Below are positions 40,981 to 50,437 of a DNA stretch of 64,000 nt, piece by piece; the stretch's first letter is position 1; every line of letters begins with the position of its first letter. Location: positions 42,351 through 106,350 of the forward strand of contig JAFRRH010000050.1 of NCBI GenBank assembly GCA_017428215.1, written 5' to 3'. A program made the translations under genes and the position numbers. Source of the DNA: Selenomonadaceae bacterium. GTDB lineage: Bacteria > Bacillota > Negativicutes > Selenomonadales > Selenomonadaceae. The notes beneath the pieces are model-generated. The model was given only the letters and a program-made list of their open reading frames with translations, was not told the origin of the DNA and did not search any database.

Positions 40981-41511
40981 TTAGTCTTCGATAATGTAAG
41001 CCTTGAGGATTTCGCCGTAATAGGCAACGTGCGGCGCGGAATGATTTCCAGTTTCGGGATAAAATTTATTGAACTTGCTGGCGATGTCTTTAATCGGCTG
41101 GAGTTGGCTAAACACAACGCGGCATTCCAAAGTTAATGGGAACTCTTTAATTGCGGGCGGACGGACAATATCAGCCTCGACAACGTGAACGCCTGATTGA
41201 ACCAATTTATCCATGTCGCGCCCCGACTTAGTGCCGCAAATGCCGATTGCCTTAGTAACTTCCTTAGAAAATTTTTCGCCATAAGGAGCGCAGATTGTAA
41301 ATTCGCCCGTGCGTTCCATAAGTTCATAGGTAAATCTGCTAGTGCGGACGTAAGCCGTAAAAATCGGCGTGCCCCATTCAATGCCGAGCGTGCCCCAACC
41401 GATTGTCATAGCGTTAACGCAATCTTCCGCCTCACTGGTAATCAAAATTCCACGCGGCAACGCCTTAAAAATATCGCTTGCGTAATCGAACGGATTAATT
41501 TCGCGTTTCAA
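40981..41511 (-). CDS. Flavin reductase family protein (flavoredoxin-like)
   Basis: The 176 aa protein matches flavin reductase-like/flavoredoxin proteins: FKALPRGILITSEAEDCVNAMTIGWGTLGIEWGTPIFTAYVRTSRFTYELME. GEFTICAPYGEKFSKEV follows, and later KFNKFYPETGNHSAPHVAYYGEIL. Such proteins bind FMN and pass electrons in anaerobes or reduce free flavin. It is monocistronic on minus behind AAGGAGGAA. Confidence 0.85.
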   Translation of the reverse strand: MKREINPFDYASDIFKALPRGILITSEAEDCVNAMTIGWGTLGIEWGTPIFTAYVRTSRFTYELMERTGEFTICAPYGEKFSKEVTKAIGICGTKSGRDMDKLVQSGVHVVEADIVRPPAIKEFPLTLECRVVFSQLQPIKDIASKFNKFYPETGNHSAPHVAYYGEILKAYIIED

Positions 41512-41578
41512 AAAAATTCCTCCTCAAAAAGTTTTAGCCATTATAAAATTTGTAGTTAAGGAGCGCAAGCTTTGAACG

Positions 41579-41607
41579 TTGCAAAAAATATTTTGTTGTG
41601 ATATATC
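41579..41607 (+). promoter_or_regulatory. Promoter of cbiT-cbiC-cbiA
   Basis: TTGCAA (41579-41584), 17 bp, TATATC (41602-41607), 22 bp upstream of the start codon. I see no cobalamin riboswitch in the short leader. Confidence 0.6.
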
Positions 41608-41628
41608 TGCGATTGGAGGTGAGGCGAA

Positions 41629-42195
41629 TTGATTGGCATAAACGATGAAGAATTTATTCGCGGGAACGTGCCCATGACTAAGCAGGAGGTTAGGATTTTG
41701 ACGCTGGCTAAAGCGCAAATTAAATTTAATTCTGTGATTGTTGACGTGGGAGCTGGCACGGGTTCGATTACGGTTGAGGCGGCACGATTGGCTCCGAACG
41801 GGAAAATTTTTTCGATTGAGCGGAAGGCTGAGGCTGTCGAACTGATTCGGCGCAACGTTGAAAAATTTTCCGTCAACAATGTGGAGATAATCTGCGCGGA
41901 AGCTCCAAACGGTTTAGAAAATTTGCCCGAACTTGACGCGGCGATAATCGGCGGTAGCAACGGTAAGATTGAAAAAATTCTTGACGTGCTCAACACTAAA
42001 TTAAAAATTGGCGGGCGAGTTGTCGTCAACGCGATAACGATTCAAACTTCGGCGGGCGCATTGGAATATTTCAGAGAGCACGATTGGAATTACGAGGCTT
42101 TTCAAGTTCAAATTACCCGACTAAAAAAAATCAGAGCGTATGATATGACGCAAGCTTTAAATCCCGTTTGGATTATCACGGCGGAAAAAATTTAA
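41629..42195 (+). CDS. cbiT: Cobalt-precorrin-6B C15-methyltransferase (decarboxylating) CbiT
   Basis: The 188 aa protein starts IGINDEEFIRGNVPMTKQEVRILTLAK, a CbiT hallmark. The SAM loop is VDVGAGTGSITVEAA near residue 38. ERKAEAVELIRRN and PELDAAIIGGSNG follow. It methylates C15 and decarboxylates the acetate chain at C12 in B12 synthesis; CbiE, its usual partner, is not adjacent. The start is TTG 41629 behind GGAGGTGAGG. Confidence 0.92.
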   Translation: MIGINDEEFIRGNVPMTKQEVRILTLAKAQIKFNSVIVDVGAGTGSITVEAARLAPNGKIFSIERKAEAVELIRRNVEKFSVNNVEIICAEAPNGLENLPELDAAIIGGSNGKIEKILDVLNTKLKIGGRVVVNAITIQTSAGALEYFREHDWNYEAFQVQITRLKKIRAYDMTQALNPVWIITAEKI

Positions 42196-42208
42196 GGGGG
42201 GAATTTTT

Positions 42209-42853
42209 ATGTTCATAACAAAACCGATGGAAATTGAAGATCGGAGCATGGAAATAATCGCGCCGCATTTGGCAGGGCTTGCGTTAACCGACGAAGAGCG
42301 GAAAATTTATTCGCGAATAATTCATGCGTCGGGCGATGTCAATTACGCGCCGATAATTAAAATTCACCCAGAGGCAATCGCGGCGGCTAAGGCGGCACTT
42401 CTGCGCGGGGCGAATATTTTTACTGATGTGGAAATGGTTAGACGCGGAATAAGTATTCGGACGTTCACGAAATTTGGTGGCGAAATTTTTTGCAAAGTGT
42501 CTGATGTAGACGTTCGCGAGTTTGCAAAGCGCGAGGGAATTACTCGTTCAATGGCGGCGATGAGAATGTTTGGTAAACGGCTCGACGAACAGATTATTGC
42601 GATTGGAAATGCTCCGACTGCGTTATTTGAAGTGTTGCGGCTTGTACGTGAGGAAAATATTCGACCTGCAGTTATAATCGGCGTGCCCGTCGGATTTGTC
42701 GGAGCGGCGGAGGCTAAAGCTCAACTTGCCGCGCAGAATGAAATTCCCTACATAACCGTTGCGGGCAGTAAGGGTGGCAGTTCAATCGCGGTTGCCGCCG
42801 TCAATGCTATTCTTTACATTTTGGACAATTCGCGAGGCATAAATGAAAAATAA
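42209..42853 (+). CDS. cbiC: Cobalt-precorrin-8 methylmutase CbiC
   Basis: The 214 aa protein has IIHASGDVNY with the catalytic His (about residue 48). FTDVEMVRRGI and APTALFEVLRLV follow, then PAVIIGVPVGFVGAAEAKAQL and TVAGSKGGSSIAVAAVNAILY. It moves a methyl group from C11 to C12, forming cobyrinate. The end overlaps cbiA by 11 bp. Confidence 0.94.
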   Translation: MFITKPMEIEDRSMEIIAPHLAGLALTDEERKIYSRIIHASGDVNYAPIIKIHPEAIAAAKAALLRGANIFTDVEMVRRGISIRTFTKFGGEIFCKVSDVDVREFAKREGITRSMAAMRMFGKRLDEQIIAIGNAPTALFEVLRLVREENIRPAVIIGVPVGFVGAAEAKAQLAAQNEIPYITVAGSKGGSSIAVAAVNAILYILDNSRGINEK

Positions 42854-44204
42854 TTTTCCACGAATAATTATCGCGGCGACTCAAAGCGGCTCCGGCAAAA
42901 CGACTATAACAACGGGATTGATTGCGGCGTTAAAAAATCGCGGGCTGAACGTTCAAGCTTACAAAGTTGGTCCCGATTATATTGACACGGGCTGGCATGA
43001 ACTCGCGGGCGGAAAAATTTCGCACAATCTCGACAGTTGGCTTGTCGGCGCGGATAAGCTTAAGGAAATTTTTATTGAAACTTCGGACGGTGCGGACATT
43101 TCGATTATCGAAGGCGTTATGGGGCTTTACGACGGCGGGCGCGGCGGAATTTCTTCGACGGCGGAAATTTCTAAGCTACTCGATGCGCAAGTAGTTTTAG
43201 TTATCGACGCAAAGAGTATGGGAACTTCGGCGGCGGCAGTTGCGTTGGGTTTTAGGGAGTTTGATAAATCGGTTAAGCTTGCGGGCGTAATTTTAAATCG
43301 GCTCGGCTCGGATTCGCATAAAAAAATGATTATCGACGCGCTGGACGATTTGGGCATAAAATGTTTTGGCGCAATTAAACGCAACGAAGAATTTTATTTG
43401 CCCGAACGATATTTGGGGCTTGTGCCGACGACTGAAAATAATAATATCGACGTGATAGAAAAAATCTGCGCGGCTGTCGAAAATCAGATTGATATTGACG
43501 CGCTGATAACTATTGCTAAAAATTCTACGACGCTAGAAAAAATTTCTAACCACCAACCACTAACCACTAATCACTTAAAAATCGCCGTTGCTAAAGATGA
43601 GGCGTTCAACTTTTACTACGAATCAAGCCTTAACGAATTGGAACGGCTCGGCGCGGAAATTATTTACTTCAGTCCGCTCGACGATAAAAATTTACCTAAA
43701 AATATTAGCGGCTTGATTATCGGCGGCGGCTTCCCTGAAATGTTCGCGGCTAAACTTCAATGCAACAAAAAAATCCGCGCAGATATTTTCCACGCGGCTC
43801 AAGACGGCTTGCCGATTTTAGCCGAATGCGGCGGCTTTATGTATTTAATGCGCGAGATAATTAACCCCGTCGGAAGAGCTTTTAAAATGTGCGGCGTGAT
43901 TGACGGCGTGTCAACTATGACGAATAAACTTCAAACTGTCGGTTATGTTGAGGCGGAAATTTTACGCGACTGTATACTCGGCAAGGCGGGCGATAAAATT
44001 CGGGCGCATGAATTCCATTTTTCCGCCTCGCAGGTTTCCGACGAAAAAATTTTCAAATGTCGGCGCATGAGGACAGGCAAGGAATATTTCGCGGGCGTTT
44101 GTAAAAAAAATCTCGTTGCCTCGTATCTGCACATACACTTTGCAGGGTGTCCGAGTGCGGCAAGAAATTTTATTCAAGCCTGTAAAAATTTTCAGCGACA
44201 ATAA
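42843..44204 (+). CDS. cbiA: Cobyrinate a,c-diamide synthase CbiA
   Basis: The 453 aa protein has the P-loop AATQSGSGKTTITTGL (about 10-25) and YKVGPDYIDTGWH. SIIEGVMGLYDG lies near 93. A C-terminal glutamine amidotransferase domain contains LAECGGFMYLM, with the nucleophilic Cys. It amidates the a and c carboxylates of cobyrinate. It closes the cbiT-C-A cluster, and its end overlaps the convergent FkbM methyltransferase gene by 13 bp. Residues about 225-240 are a low-similarity linker. Confidence 0.93.
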   Translation: MKNNFPRIIIAATQSGSGKTTITTGLIAALKNRGLNVQAYKVGPDYIDTGWHELAGGKISHNLDSWLVGADKLKEIFIETSDGADISIIEGVMGLYDGGRGGISSTAEISKLLDAQVVLVIDAKSMGTSAAAVALGFREFDKSVKLAGVILNRLGSDSHKKMIIDALDDLGIKCFGAIKRNEEFYLPERYLGLVPTTENNNIDVIEKICAAVENQIDIDALITIAKNSTTLEKISNHQPLTTNHLKIAVAKDEAFNFYYESSLNELERLGAEIIYFSPLDDKNLPKNISGLIIGGGFPEMFAAKLQCNKKIRADIFHAAQDGLPILAECGGFMYLMREIINPVGRAFKMCGVIDGVSTMTNKLQTVGYVEAEILRDCILGKAGDKIRAHEFHFSASQVSDEKIFKCRRMRTGKEYFAGVCKKNLVASYLHIHFAGCPSAARNFIQACKNFQRQ

Positions 44205-45361
44205 AGAACCATTTCGCAACTAGTGGGTGAAAAACAATTCAACCCAAAATATCTAAGAAGCGCACGTTCCTCGTCATTTAATTTATAATCATTGTAGTCA
44301 ATCTGATAGTGACGAAATTCAAACTCATAATCTGGACGCAAAGATTTTATATAAGTCGCGAGCGTCCATAAATCTTCCGGTCTGTGATAAGCACTGACAG
44401 CCATTTTCGGCTTGCAACGAGTGATTGTTTTTGCCGCGCCTTTAAGCATTTCCCATTCCGCGCCTTCGATGTCGAGCTTAATGTAATCGACGCGAGACAA
44501 ATTTTTTTTAGCAACGTAAGTATCGAGGTCGATAAATTTTGCCGTAAACGTGCCGTTTGAATCTTTACGACTGCCGGTGTTCCACGAAAAATATTTTTCT
44601 TCGCCTTCCTTGTCGCTCAAACCGAGATTTTCAAGAGTAATATCATATCCCTTGCCGAATCGTTCGAGACGTGTCACACAATTTTTATAATTAGTGGCGT
44701 CCATTTCAAAGGCGAAAACTTTAGCTCCACATTTTGCAAAGGCAATAGCAGTTCCGCTGTCATAAGCTCCAGCGTCAATGGCAATATCGCCCGCGCTTGG
44801 CGTAAATCCTTCCAAAAAATATTGCGTCTCCGGTGCAAAACGATAATCGCTAATTTTAGCTGTGAGCCTTCCTTTAATTGCCGCGCAGAAAACTTTTTTG
44901 GACTCATCGCTAGCAAGTATTTTATAGACTTCGTAGAGTTCTGGCAAATGTTTCATTATCAAGAGGAATCGTTCGTCGTCGGCATGCGTCAAAACTTCTA
45001 TGCCATGATTGATAAAATATTGCGCAAAAGGAAAATCTTGGAAAGTTTTTATAAAAATTTCTTGCGGCTTTATGGGAAAATTTTTTTCTCCAAAGAGCGG
45101 AAAATCTTCAAGAGTGATGACAGGCACGTCGACGAATTTTCTAAGCGCATTTGCTTGAACATCGGCAAGAACGATGACGCAAGAAAGATTTATTCCGGAG
45201 TTGCGGAGCCATTGAACTTTATCAATCGCATTACGCGGTATAACTTCAAAGCCAAAGAAAATTCCGCACGGAGTTTTTTTATTCGCCAATTCTGTAATGT
45301 GCACGTTAAAACGTTCTGTGTGGAGTTCGGAAATCATTTTGATAAATTTTGTTGCGTTCAA
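44192..45361 (-). CDS. FkbM-family methyltransferase
   Basis: The N-terminal half (about 1-180) is a nucleotide-fold region with KKTPCGIFFGFEVIPRNAIDKV, unlike plain FkbM proteins. The C-terminal half holds the methyltransferase: DIAIDAGAYDSGTAIAFAKCGAKVFAFEMD (SAM-binding), ENLGLSDKEGE, and VDYIKLDIEGAEWEMLKGAAKTI. Similar two-part proteins occur in capsule and glycan loci of gut Firmicutes. The start is TTG 45361, using the GGAGG at the end of gatB; an ATG at residue 9 is possible. The substrate is unknown. Confidence 0.78.
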   Translation of the reverse strand: MNATKFIKMISELHTERFNVHITELANKKTPCGIFFGFEVIPRNAIDKVQWLRNSGINLSCVIVLADVQANALRKFVDVPVITLEDFPLFGEKNFPIKPQEIFIKTFQDFPFAQYFINHGIEVLTHADDERFLLIMKHLPELYEVYKILASDESKKVFCAAIKGRLTAKISDYRFAPETQYFLEGFTPSAGDIAIDAGAYDSGTAIAFAKCGAKVFAFEMDATNYKNCVTRLERFGKGYDITLENLGLSDKEGEEKYFSWNTGSRKDSNGTFTAKFIDLDTYVAKKNLSRVDYIKLDIEGAEWEMLKGAAKTITRCKPKMAVSAYHRPEDLWTLATYIKSLRPDYEFEFRHYQIDYNDYKLNDEERALLRYFGLNCFSPTSCEMVLYCR

Positions 45362-45367
45362 AATTTT

Positions 45368-46819
45368 TTACGCCTCCAATTTCTTCGCGAGCAACTGATT
45401 AACCATTTGCGGATTAGCTTTGCCTTTAGTGAGCTTCATAACTTGACCGACGAGCGCACCGAGGGCTTTTTTCTTGCCGCCGCGATATTCTTCAACGGCT
45501 TTGGGATTTTTGGCAATAACTTCGTCGATGACGCCTTCAATCGCGCCGCTGTCCGTAATTTGCACCAAACCTTTATCCTTAACAATTTTTTCGGGCGAAT
45601 CGGGCGACTTCCACATTTCAGCGAAGACTGTTTTGGCGATTTTGCCGCTGATAGTTCCCTTCGCAATTAGTTGAATCATTTCTGCCAATCTTTTTGCGTC
45701 AACGGGCGAATTTTCAATCGTCAAGCCGTCAGCATTGAGATTTTTAGACAAGTCACTCATAATCCAATTCGCGGCGGCTTTAGCGTCGGCACCAAAATTA
45801 ACAACCGCGTCAAAATACTCCGCCATAGCCCGCGAACTCGTGATAATGCCCGCGTCGTATTCGCTCAAGCTAAAATCTTTAATCAAACGTGCACGGCGAG
45901 CGTCGGGCAATTCGGGCAGAGATTTTCTGAACGCTTCAATCTCCGCGTCGGTCGTGACAATCGGCGGCAAGTCCGGTTCGGGCATGTAGCGATAATCGTG
46001 CGCGTCTTCTTTACTGCGCATTGATTGCGTAATTCCCTTTTCGGGATTCCAAGTGCGCGTCTCTTGAATAATCGTGCCGCCGTCGTCCAAAACTTCCGCT
46101 TGACGCTCAATTTCATAATTAATCGCGTCTTCGAGAGCTTTGAACGAGTTTATATTTTTCATTTCGGTGCGCGTGCCGAGTTTATCACTGCCGACGGGAC
46201 GCAACGAAACATTAATATCTGCTCGGAGGTTGCCCTCTTCCATGCGGCAATTCGACACGTCGATATATTCGAGAATGGATTTAATTTTCTCCATATAAGC
46301 GCGTGCTTCGGCGGCAGAGTGCATATCGGGTTCGCTAACAATCTCAATCAACGGAACGCCCGTCCGATTATAATCAACATTCGAGCTTGACGAATCTTTA
46401 ATCGTCGTGCCGCTGTGTACTAGCTTGCCCGCGTCCTCTTCCATGTGAATGCGTGTTAGGCGGACGACTTTTTTATTGCCGTCAACGTCAATCTCAACGT
46501 GCCCCGCATAAGCAATCGGCAAATCGTATTGTGAAGTCTGCCAATTTTTAGGCAAGTCGGGATAATAATAATTTTTCCTGTCGAACTTGCTGTACTTATT
46601 GATTTTGCAGTTGGTTGCAAGCCCCGCTTTAATGGCGAACTCGACAACTTTTTTATTAATCGTCGGCAACACGCCAGGCAAGCCCAAACATACTGGGCAA
46701 GTGTGAGTATTTTGTTCCGCGCCAAAAGTCGTAGCACAGCCACAGAAAATTTTCGTCGCAGTCTTTAATTCGCTGTGAATTTCAAGACCAATAACAGCTT
46801 CATATTTCAAATTAATCAC
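45368..46819 (-). CDS. gatB: Aspartyl/glutamyl-tRNA amidotransferase subunit B
   Basis: The 483 aa protein starts [23 protein letters not shown]. It has [21 protein letters not shown] and the GatB/YqeY tail, ending [15 protein letters not shown]. With GatC and GatA it converts Glu-tRNA(Gln), and often Asp-tRNA(Asn), to the amide form. gatC and gatA, usually just upstream, are not here: the region before it (46820-46967) is the promoter area of the divergent lacI gene. The gene set is therefore split. Confidence 0.96.
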   Translation of the reverse strand: MINLKYEAVIGLEIHSELKTATKIFCGCATTFGAEQNTHTCPVCLGLPGVLPTINKKVVEFAIKAGLATNCKINKYSKFDRKNYYYPDLPKNWQTSQYDLPIAYAGHVEIDVDGNKKVVRLTRIHMEEDAGKLVHSGTTIKDSSSSNVDYNRTGVPLIEIVSEPDMHSAAEARAYMEKIKSILEYIDVSNCRMEEGNLRADINVSLRPVGSDKLGTRTEMKNINSFKALEDAINYEIERQAEVLDDGGTIIQETRTWNPEKGITQSMRSKEDAHDYRYMPEPDLPPIVTTDAEIEAFRKSLPELPDARRARLIKDFSLSEYDAGIITSSRAMAEYFDAVVNFGADAKAAANWIMSDLSKNLNADGLTIENSPVDAKRLAEMIQLIAKGTISGKIAKTVFAEMWKSPDSPEKIVKDKGLVQITDSGAIEGVIDEVIAKNPKAVEEYRGGKKKALGALVGQVMKLTKGKANPQMVNQLLAKKLEA

Positions 46820-46914
46820 CTCATATTTTAAATTTTATTTTTTGGCTTTTGAATTGTCAAGCTAAGTGCAACAGAATGGAAAATTTAATATTAAAAATTT
46901 TTATTATGAACTGG

Positions 46915-46943
46915 TTGTAGTTTTAATTAAAATGTCATATACT
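46915..46943 (+). promoter_or_regulatory. Promoter of the LacI-type regulator gene
   Basis: TTGTAG (46915-46920), 17 bp, TATACT (46938-46943). Confidence 0.65.
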
Positions 46944-46967
46944 TTAATCACATAAGGAGGATTTAAA

Positions 46968-48002
46968 ATGGCAACTGTTACGATAAAAGATCTCGCACAA
47001 AAATTAAATTTATCTCCTGCAACAGTCTCTTTAGCTTTAAACGGGCGACCTGGCGTAAATGAGCAAACTCGCAAAAGTGTCGTATCTCTTGCGCAAGAAT
47101 TGAATTACAGCGGAAATATTGGTGAGAATAAAACCTCTAAACGTAAAGCTAAAAAAAATTTTGGGAACATTGGATTTTTAGTTTACAAGCGTTATGGAAG
47201 AGTGATAACGGATTCGGAGTTTTTCGCCGCTTTGATTTCTTCCGTCGAGCTGGCGGCGCGCACTCAAAATTATACCATACTCTTAACTTACTGCATTGGC
47301 GACAAGGAAATTGCCAACACGATTAAATTTTTAAAGAATTCAAATCTTGTCGGGCTTTTAATTTTGGGTACAGAATTGGCGGAAGAAGACGTGAACCTTT
47401 TTTATAACATGGATTTTCCCATCGTGATTTTGGACTGCGATATTCTTGGTTGCGAACTCGACACTGTTACAATCCACAATGAGGACGGTATTTGGCGTGG
47501 AATGAAATATCTTTACGAGCAAGGACACCGCGAAATTGGTTATCTGCACAGTTCTTTTTCTATAAGAAATTTTGAACAACGGCGGCTAGGCTACGAAAAC
47601 TGTTTGGAAAAATTTTGCCTTGAGCGTGATAAGCAAAAAATTTTTATGGTGGAACCGACGATTGAGGGCACTTGTGCAGATATTTGCGAGCTTGTAAAGC
47701 AAGGCATAAAATTTCCTTCAGCGATAATTGCCGATAATGATTTAATCGCTCTGGGCGCAATGAAGGCGTTCGCGCAATGTGGAATAAAAGTTCCCGATGA
47801 TGTTTCGATAGTCGGCTTTGATGATATACCGATGACGGCGATAATCGAACCGCAATTAACTTCCGTGCACGTTTCTTGCGAGGCGTTGGGGGATTTAGCG
47901 ATTAAGCAACTTTTACGGCGAAAAAAAATTTCGGAAGCTGTTCCGAAAAGAATATCCATTAATACAAATTTAAACATTCGCTCAAGCGTCAAAAAAGTTT
48001 AA
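46968..48002 (+). CDS. LacI-family regulator of the adjacent sugar operon
   Basis: The DNA-binding domain is TIKDLAQKLNLSPATVSLALNGRPGVNEQTRKSVVSLAQELNY (residues 4-48). The effector domain (about 60-340) is of the periplasmic-binding-protein type, with VSIVGFDDIPMTAIIEPQLTSVHV. It starts behind AAGGAGG. The 3' end overlaps the convergent ribokinase gene by four bases. It very likely controls the minus-strand rbs/isomerase operon, whose promoter is at 60141-60113, and senses the imported sugar. No obvious LacI palindrome with a central CG was seen there. Confidence 0.88.
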   Translation: MATVTIKDLAQKLNLSPATVSLALNGRPGVNEQTRKSVVSLAQELNYSGNIGENKTSKRKAKKNFGNIGFLVYKRYGRVITDSEFFAALISSVELAARTQNYTILLTYCIGDKEIANTIKFLKNSNLVGLLILGTELAEEDVNLFYNMDFPIVILDCDILGCELDTVTIHNEDGIWRGMKYLYEQGHREIGYLHSSFSIRNFEQRRLGYENCLEKFCLERDKQKIFMVEPTIEGTCADICELVKQGIKFPSAIIADNDLIALGAMKAFAQCGIKVPDDVSIVGFDDIPMTAIIEPQLTSVHVSCEALGDLAIKQLLRRKKISEAVPKRISINTNLNIRSSVKKV

Positions 48003-48919
48003 AATATTTCAGCACAAAACTTTTTAAACTCGTCGACAGTGGCATAAGAATCTTGAGTGCCTTTTTTCGTCACGCTCAAAGTTGCGTACAAGGAGGCGCG
48101 TTTCATCGACTCAAAAACATCAGCGGTTTTAATGTAATGTTCGACAAAACAACCGATAAAAGAATCGCCCGCGCCGGTTGAGTCGACGGCTTGCACTTTG
48201 CGGGCAGGAACAAATTCTTCGCGTTCGGACGAGAGCCACAACGCACCTTTACTGCCCATTGTTACGATAATATTTTTTAAGCCTTTAGATAGAAGAGAAT
48301 TTGCCGCCGCTTTAATTTCTTCGCGGGAGTTGACAGGCATATCAGTTAAAATGCTAAGTTCTGTTTCATTCGGGACAAAGAAATCACACTTGCAAGCCAT
48401 TTCGATTGACAATTCTTTAACGGCGGGCGCAGGATTGAGGAGCACGGGAATTTTATTTTCGTTAGCAAAATCAATCGCGGCGTAAACAGTTTCAAGCGGA
48501 ATTTCCAGTTGCAAAACAATCAAGCCGCATTTTTTTAAATCGTCTGCCGCTTGCATGAGTAATTCAGGCGTAAGTTTATCATTTGCGCCTTTGTAAATCA
48601 AAATCCGATTTTGCCCCGACGCCTCAACGATTATTGTTGCCTCGCCCGTTGCAACGCCTTCGATAATGCTAACTCGGCTCGTGTCGATTTTATTTTGCTT
48701 GAAATTTTCCAACGCGCCTTTACCGAACATATCATCGCCGACCGCTGAAACCATTAAAACATCTGCGCCCAATTTCGCCGCCGCGACAGCTTGATTAGCA
48801 CCTTTGCCGCCGTGCGCCGTGTGGAAATTTTGAGCGGCACGAGTTTCACCGCCCGCCGGAATTTTATCGATATACGAAACGACATCAATATTTGTGGAAC
48901 CGATAACTGCAATTTTCAT
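47999..48919 (-). CDS. rbsK: Ribokinase
   Basis: This is a PfkB-family kinase of 306 aa. The start IAVIGSTNIDVVSYIDKIPAGGET and HGGKGANQAVAAAKLGAD are RbsK signatures. The catalytic base lies in DSTGAGDSFIGCF near residue 250. It phosphorylates D-ribose at O5. It is the last gene of the long minus operon, separated by 56 bp from rbsD. Confidence 0.92.
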   Translation of the reverse strand: MKIAVIGSTNIDVVSYIDKIPAGGETRAAQNFHTAHGGKGANQAVAAAKLGADVLMVSAVGDDMFGKGALENFKQNKIDTSRVSIIEGVATGEATIIVEASGQNRILIYKGANDKLTPELLMQAADDLKKCGLIVLQLEIPLETVYAAIDFANENKIPVLLNPAPAVKELSIEMACKCDFFVPNETELSILTDMPVNSREEIKAAANSLLSKGLKNIIVTMGSKGALWLSSEREEFVPARKVQAVDSTGAGDSFIGCFVEHYIKTADVFESMKRASLYATLSVTKKGTQDSYATVDEFKKFCAEIF

Positions 48920-48975
48920 TTTATAACCTCCGTAAAAATAACCGCCGGAAATTTTCTCCGACGGTCAATTTTTTA

Positions 48976-49371
48976 TCAAAATACTACGCCAGCCCGCAAA
49001 ATTACGTTCGGATAAGGGCTGAACTCTCCAGTACGAATCGCGAACTTCACGCCCGCCGAAAATTTTTTCAACTCGTCGTGCGGCATAAATTCCGGTTTAA
49101 GTTCGGGTAGAGATTTTTTTATGTACTCGTAAAGCGTCGGATTGTGCTCGACAATTTCATCTGCCAAAATGTAACCTTCGACAGCCGCCTCCTCAAGTAC
49201 CGCGTCCAATGTCTGTTTAAATGTTGGGACGCCCGCCGTTAAAATCAAGTCGACAATCGGGACGCCTTTAGGAATTGGCATACCCGCATCGCCAATCATG
49301 AATAAATCTTTGTGACCGAGTGCCGCGATATATCCCGCGAGCTGTGCATTTAAAATGCCGTGTTTTTTCAT
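48976..49371 (-). CDS. rbsD: D-ribose pyranase
   Basis: The 131 aa protein has KKHGILNAQLAGYIAALGHKDLFMIGDAGMPIP with the catalytic His20. FKQTLDAVLEEAAVEGYILADEI follows, and the tail ends RTGEFSPYPNVILRAGVVF. It interconverts pyranose and furanose forms of ribose. Position and length are standard for rbs operons. Confidence 0.95.
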   Translation of the reverse strand: MKKHGILNAQLAGYIAALGHKDLFMIGDAGMPIPKGVPIVDLILTAGVPTFKQTLDAVLEEAAVEGYILADEIVEHNPTLYEYIKKSLPELKPEFMPHDELKKFSAGVKFAIRTGEFSPYPNVILRAGVVF

Positions 49372-49380
49372 TTGCTAACC

Positions 49381-50421
49381 TCATTTCGATTCGTTGCGAG
49401 CCTGCAAAGCCATTTTTGCTTCCATGTTGCGCTGGAATTGGTCGATGATAACCGCGAGGATAATGACAAGACCTTTGATAACCATTTGCCAGAATTCCGA
49501 GACGCCGCACATAACCATACCGTCGGAGATAACGCCGATAACGAACGCGCCAATAATCGTGCCGCCGATTGTGCCGATACCGCCCGCCATTGAGGTTCCG
49601 CCCAAAACCGCCGCCGCGATTGCGTTCATTTCCCAAGTTTCACCGCTTGCCGGGTGCGCCGCTTCCAACTGCGCCGTCGTGATAAGTCCGACGATCGTCG
49701 CGCAGATTGCCGAGAAAATATAAACCAAAATTTTAACGTTGTCGGTTTTGACGCCAGAAAGTTTAGCCGCCTTCTCGTTACCGCCGATAGCGAAGATATG
49801 CCAGCCAAAAACCGTCCGCTTGAGTAAAATAGCCGCAATGATTGCAATGACTGCAAGAATAATCGCGCCGACTGGTATACCCGCAATTCGCCCGCCAAAA
49901 AATGTAAAGCCAACGTTCCCCAGCGCGTCATGTCCGAGAATATTTGAATAAGTCGCGCCGCTTGAATGTAACATTGCAAAGCCGCGAGCGATATACATCG
50001 TGCCGAGCGTCGCGATAAACGGTGCCACGCCAAATTTCGTAATAATCGCGCCGTTAATCAAACCGACTGCCGCGCCGCAAATGATTGTTATCAAAACGAC
50101 AAGCGGAATACTGAAATACAACGTTACGCCCATGCTCTCAATCGTTACGCCGTTTTGAATCATGCCGCCGGCAATTATACCTGCTAAGCCGACGACCGCA
50201 CCGACTGATAAGTCAATGCCGCCTGTAATTATAACGTAAGTCATGCCGATTGCAAGTATGCCGTAAAGTGCGACGTGCTTAGCGAGCAAAAGCATCGTAT
50301 TTGCCGATAAAAAGTTTGGTGTTGCGAGGCTGAAAAATACCACCAAAAGTGCCAGCACGATTAGGGTACGCCCCTTGAGCAACATCATCATCAGTTTAGT
50401 GTTGTCTTTTTTTTCTGCCAT
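49381..50421 (-). CDS. rbsC: Ribose-type ABC transporter permease
   Basis: The 346 aa polytopic protein has about eight to ten membrane helices. Family motifs are GMTYVIITGGIDLSVGAVVGLAGI, GLINGAIITKFGVAPFIATLGTMYIARG and GGTSMAGGIGTIGGTIIGAFVIGVI. It forms the membrane channel of the Rbs-type importer with RbsA. A poorly conserved charged tail follows the last helix. It lies between rbsA and rbsD. Confidence 0.92.
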   Translation of the reverse strand: MAEKKDNTKLMMMLLKGRTLIVLALLVVFFSLATPNFLSANTMLLLAKHVALYGILAIGMTYVIITGGIDLSVGAVVGLAGIIAGGMIQNGVTIESMGVTLYFSIPLVVLITIICGAAVGLINGAIITKFGVAPFIATLGTMYIARGFAMLHSSGATYSNILGHDALGNVGFTFFGGRIAGIPVGAIILAVIAIIAAILLKRTVFGWHIFAIGGNEKAAKLSGVKTDNVKILVYIFSAICATIVGLITTAQLEAAHPASGETWEMNAIAAAVLGGTSMAGGIGTIGGTIIGAFVIGVISDGMVMCGVSEFWQMVIKGLVIILAVIIDQFQRNMEAKMALQARNESK

Positions 50422-50437
50422 TTATATCAGTCCCTTC

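Noticed and set aside
41540..41628. Cobalamin riboswitch before cbiT
   Set aside because: The leader is only about 20 nt from the likely promoter to the start codon, with no room for the aptamer.
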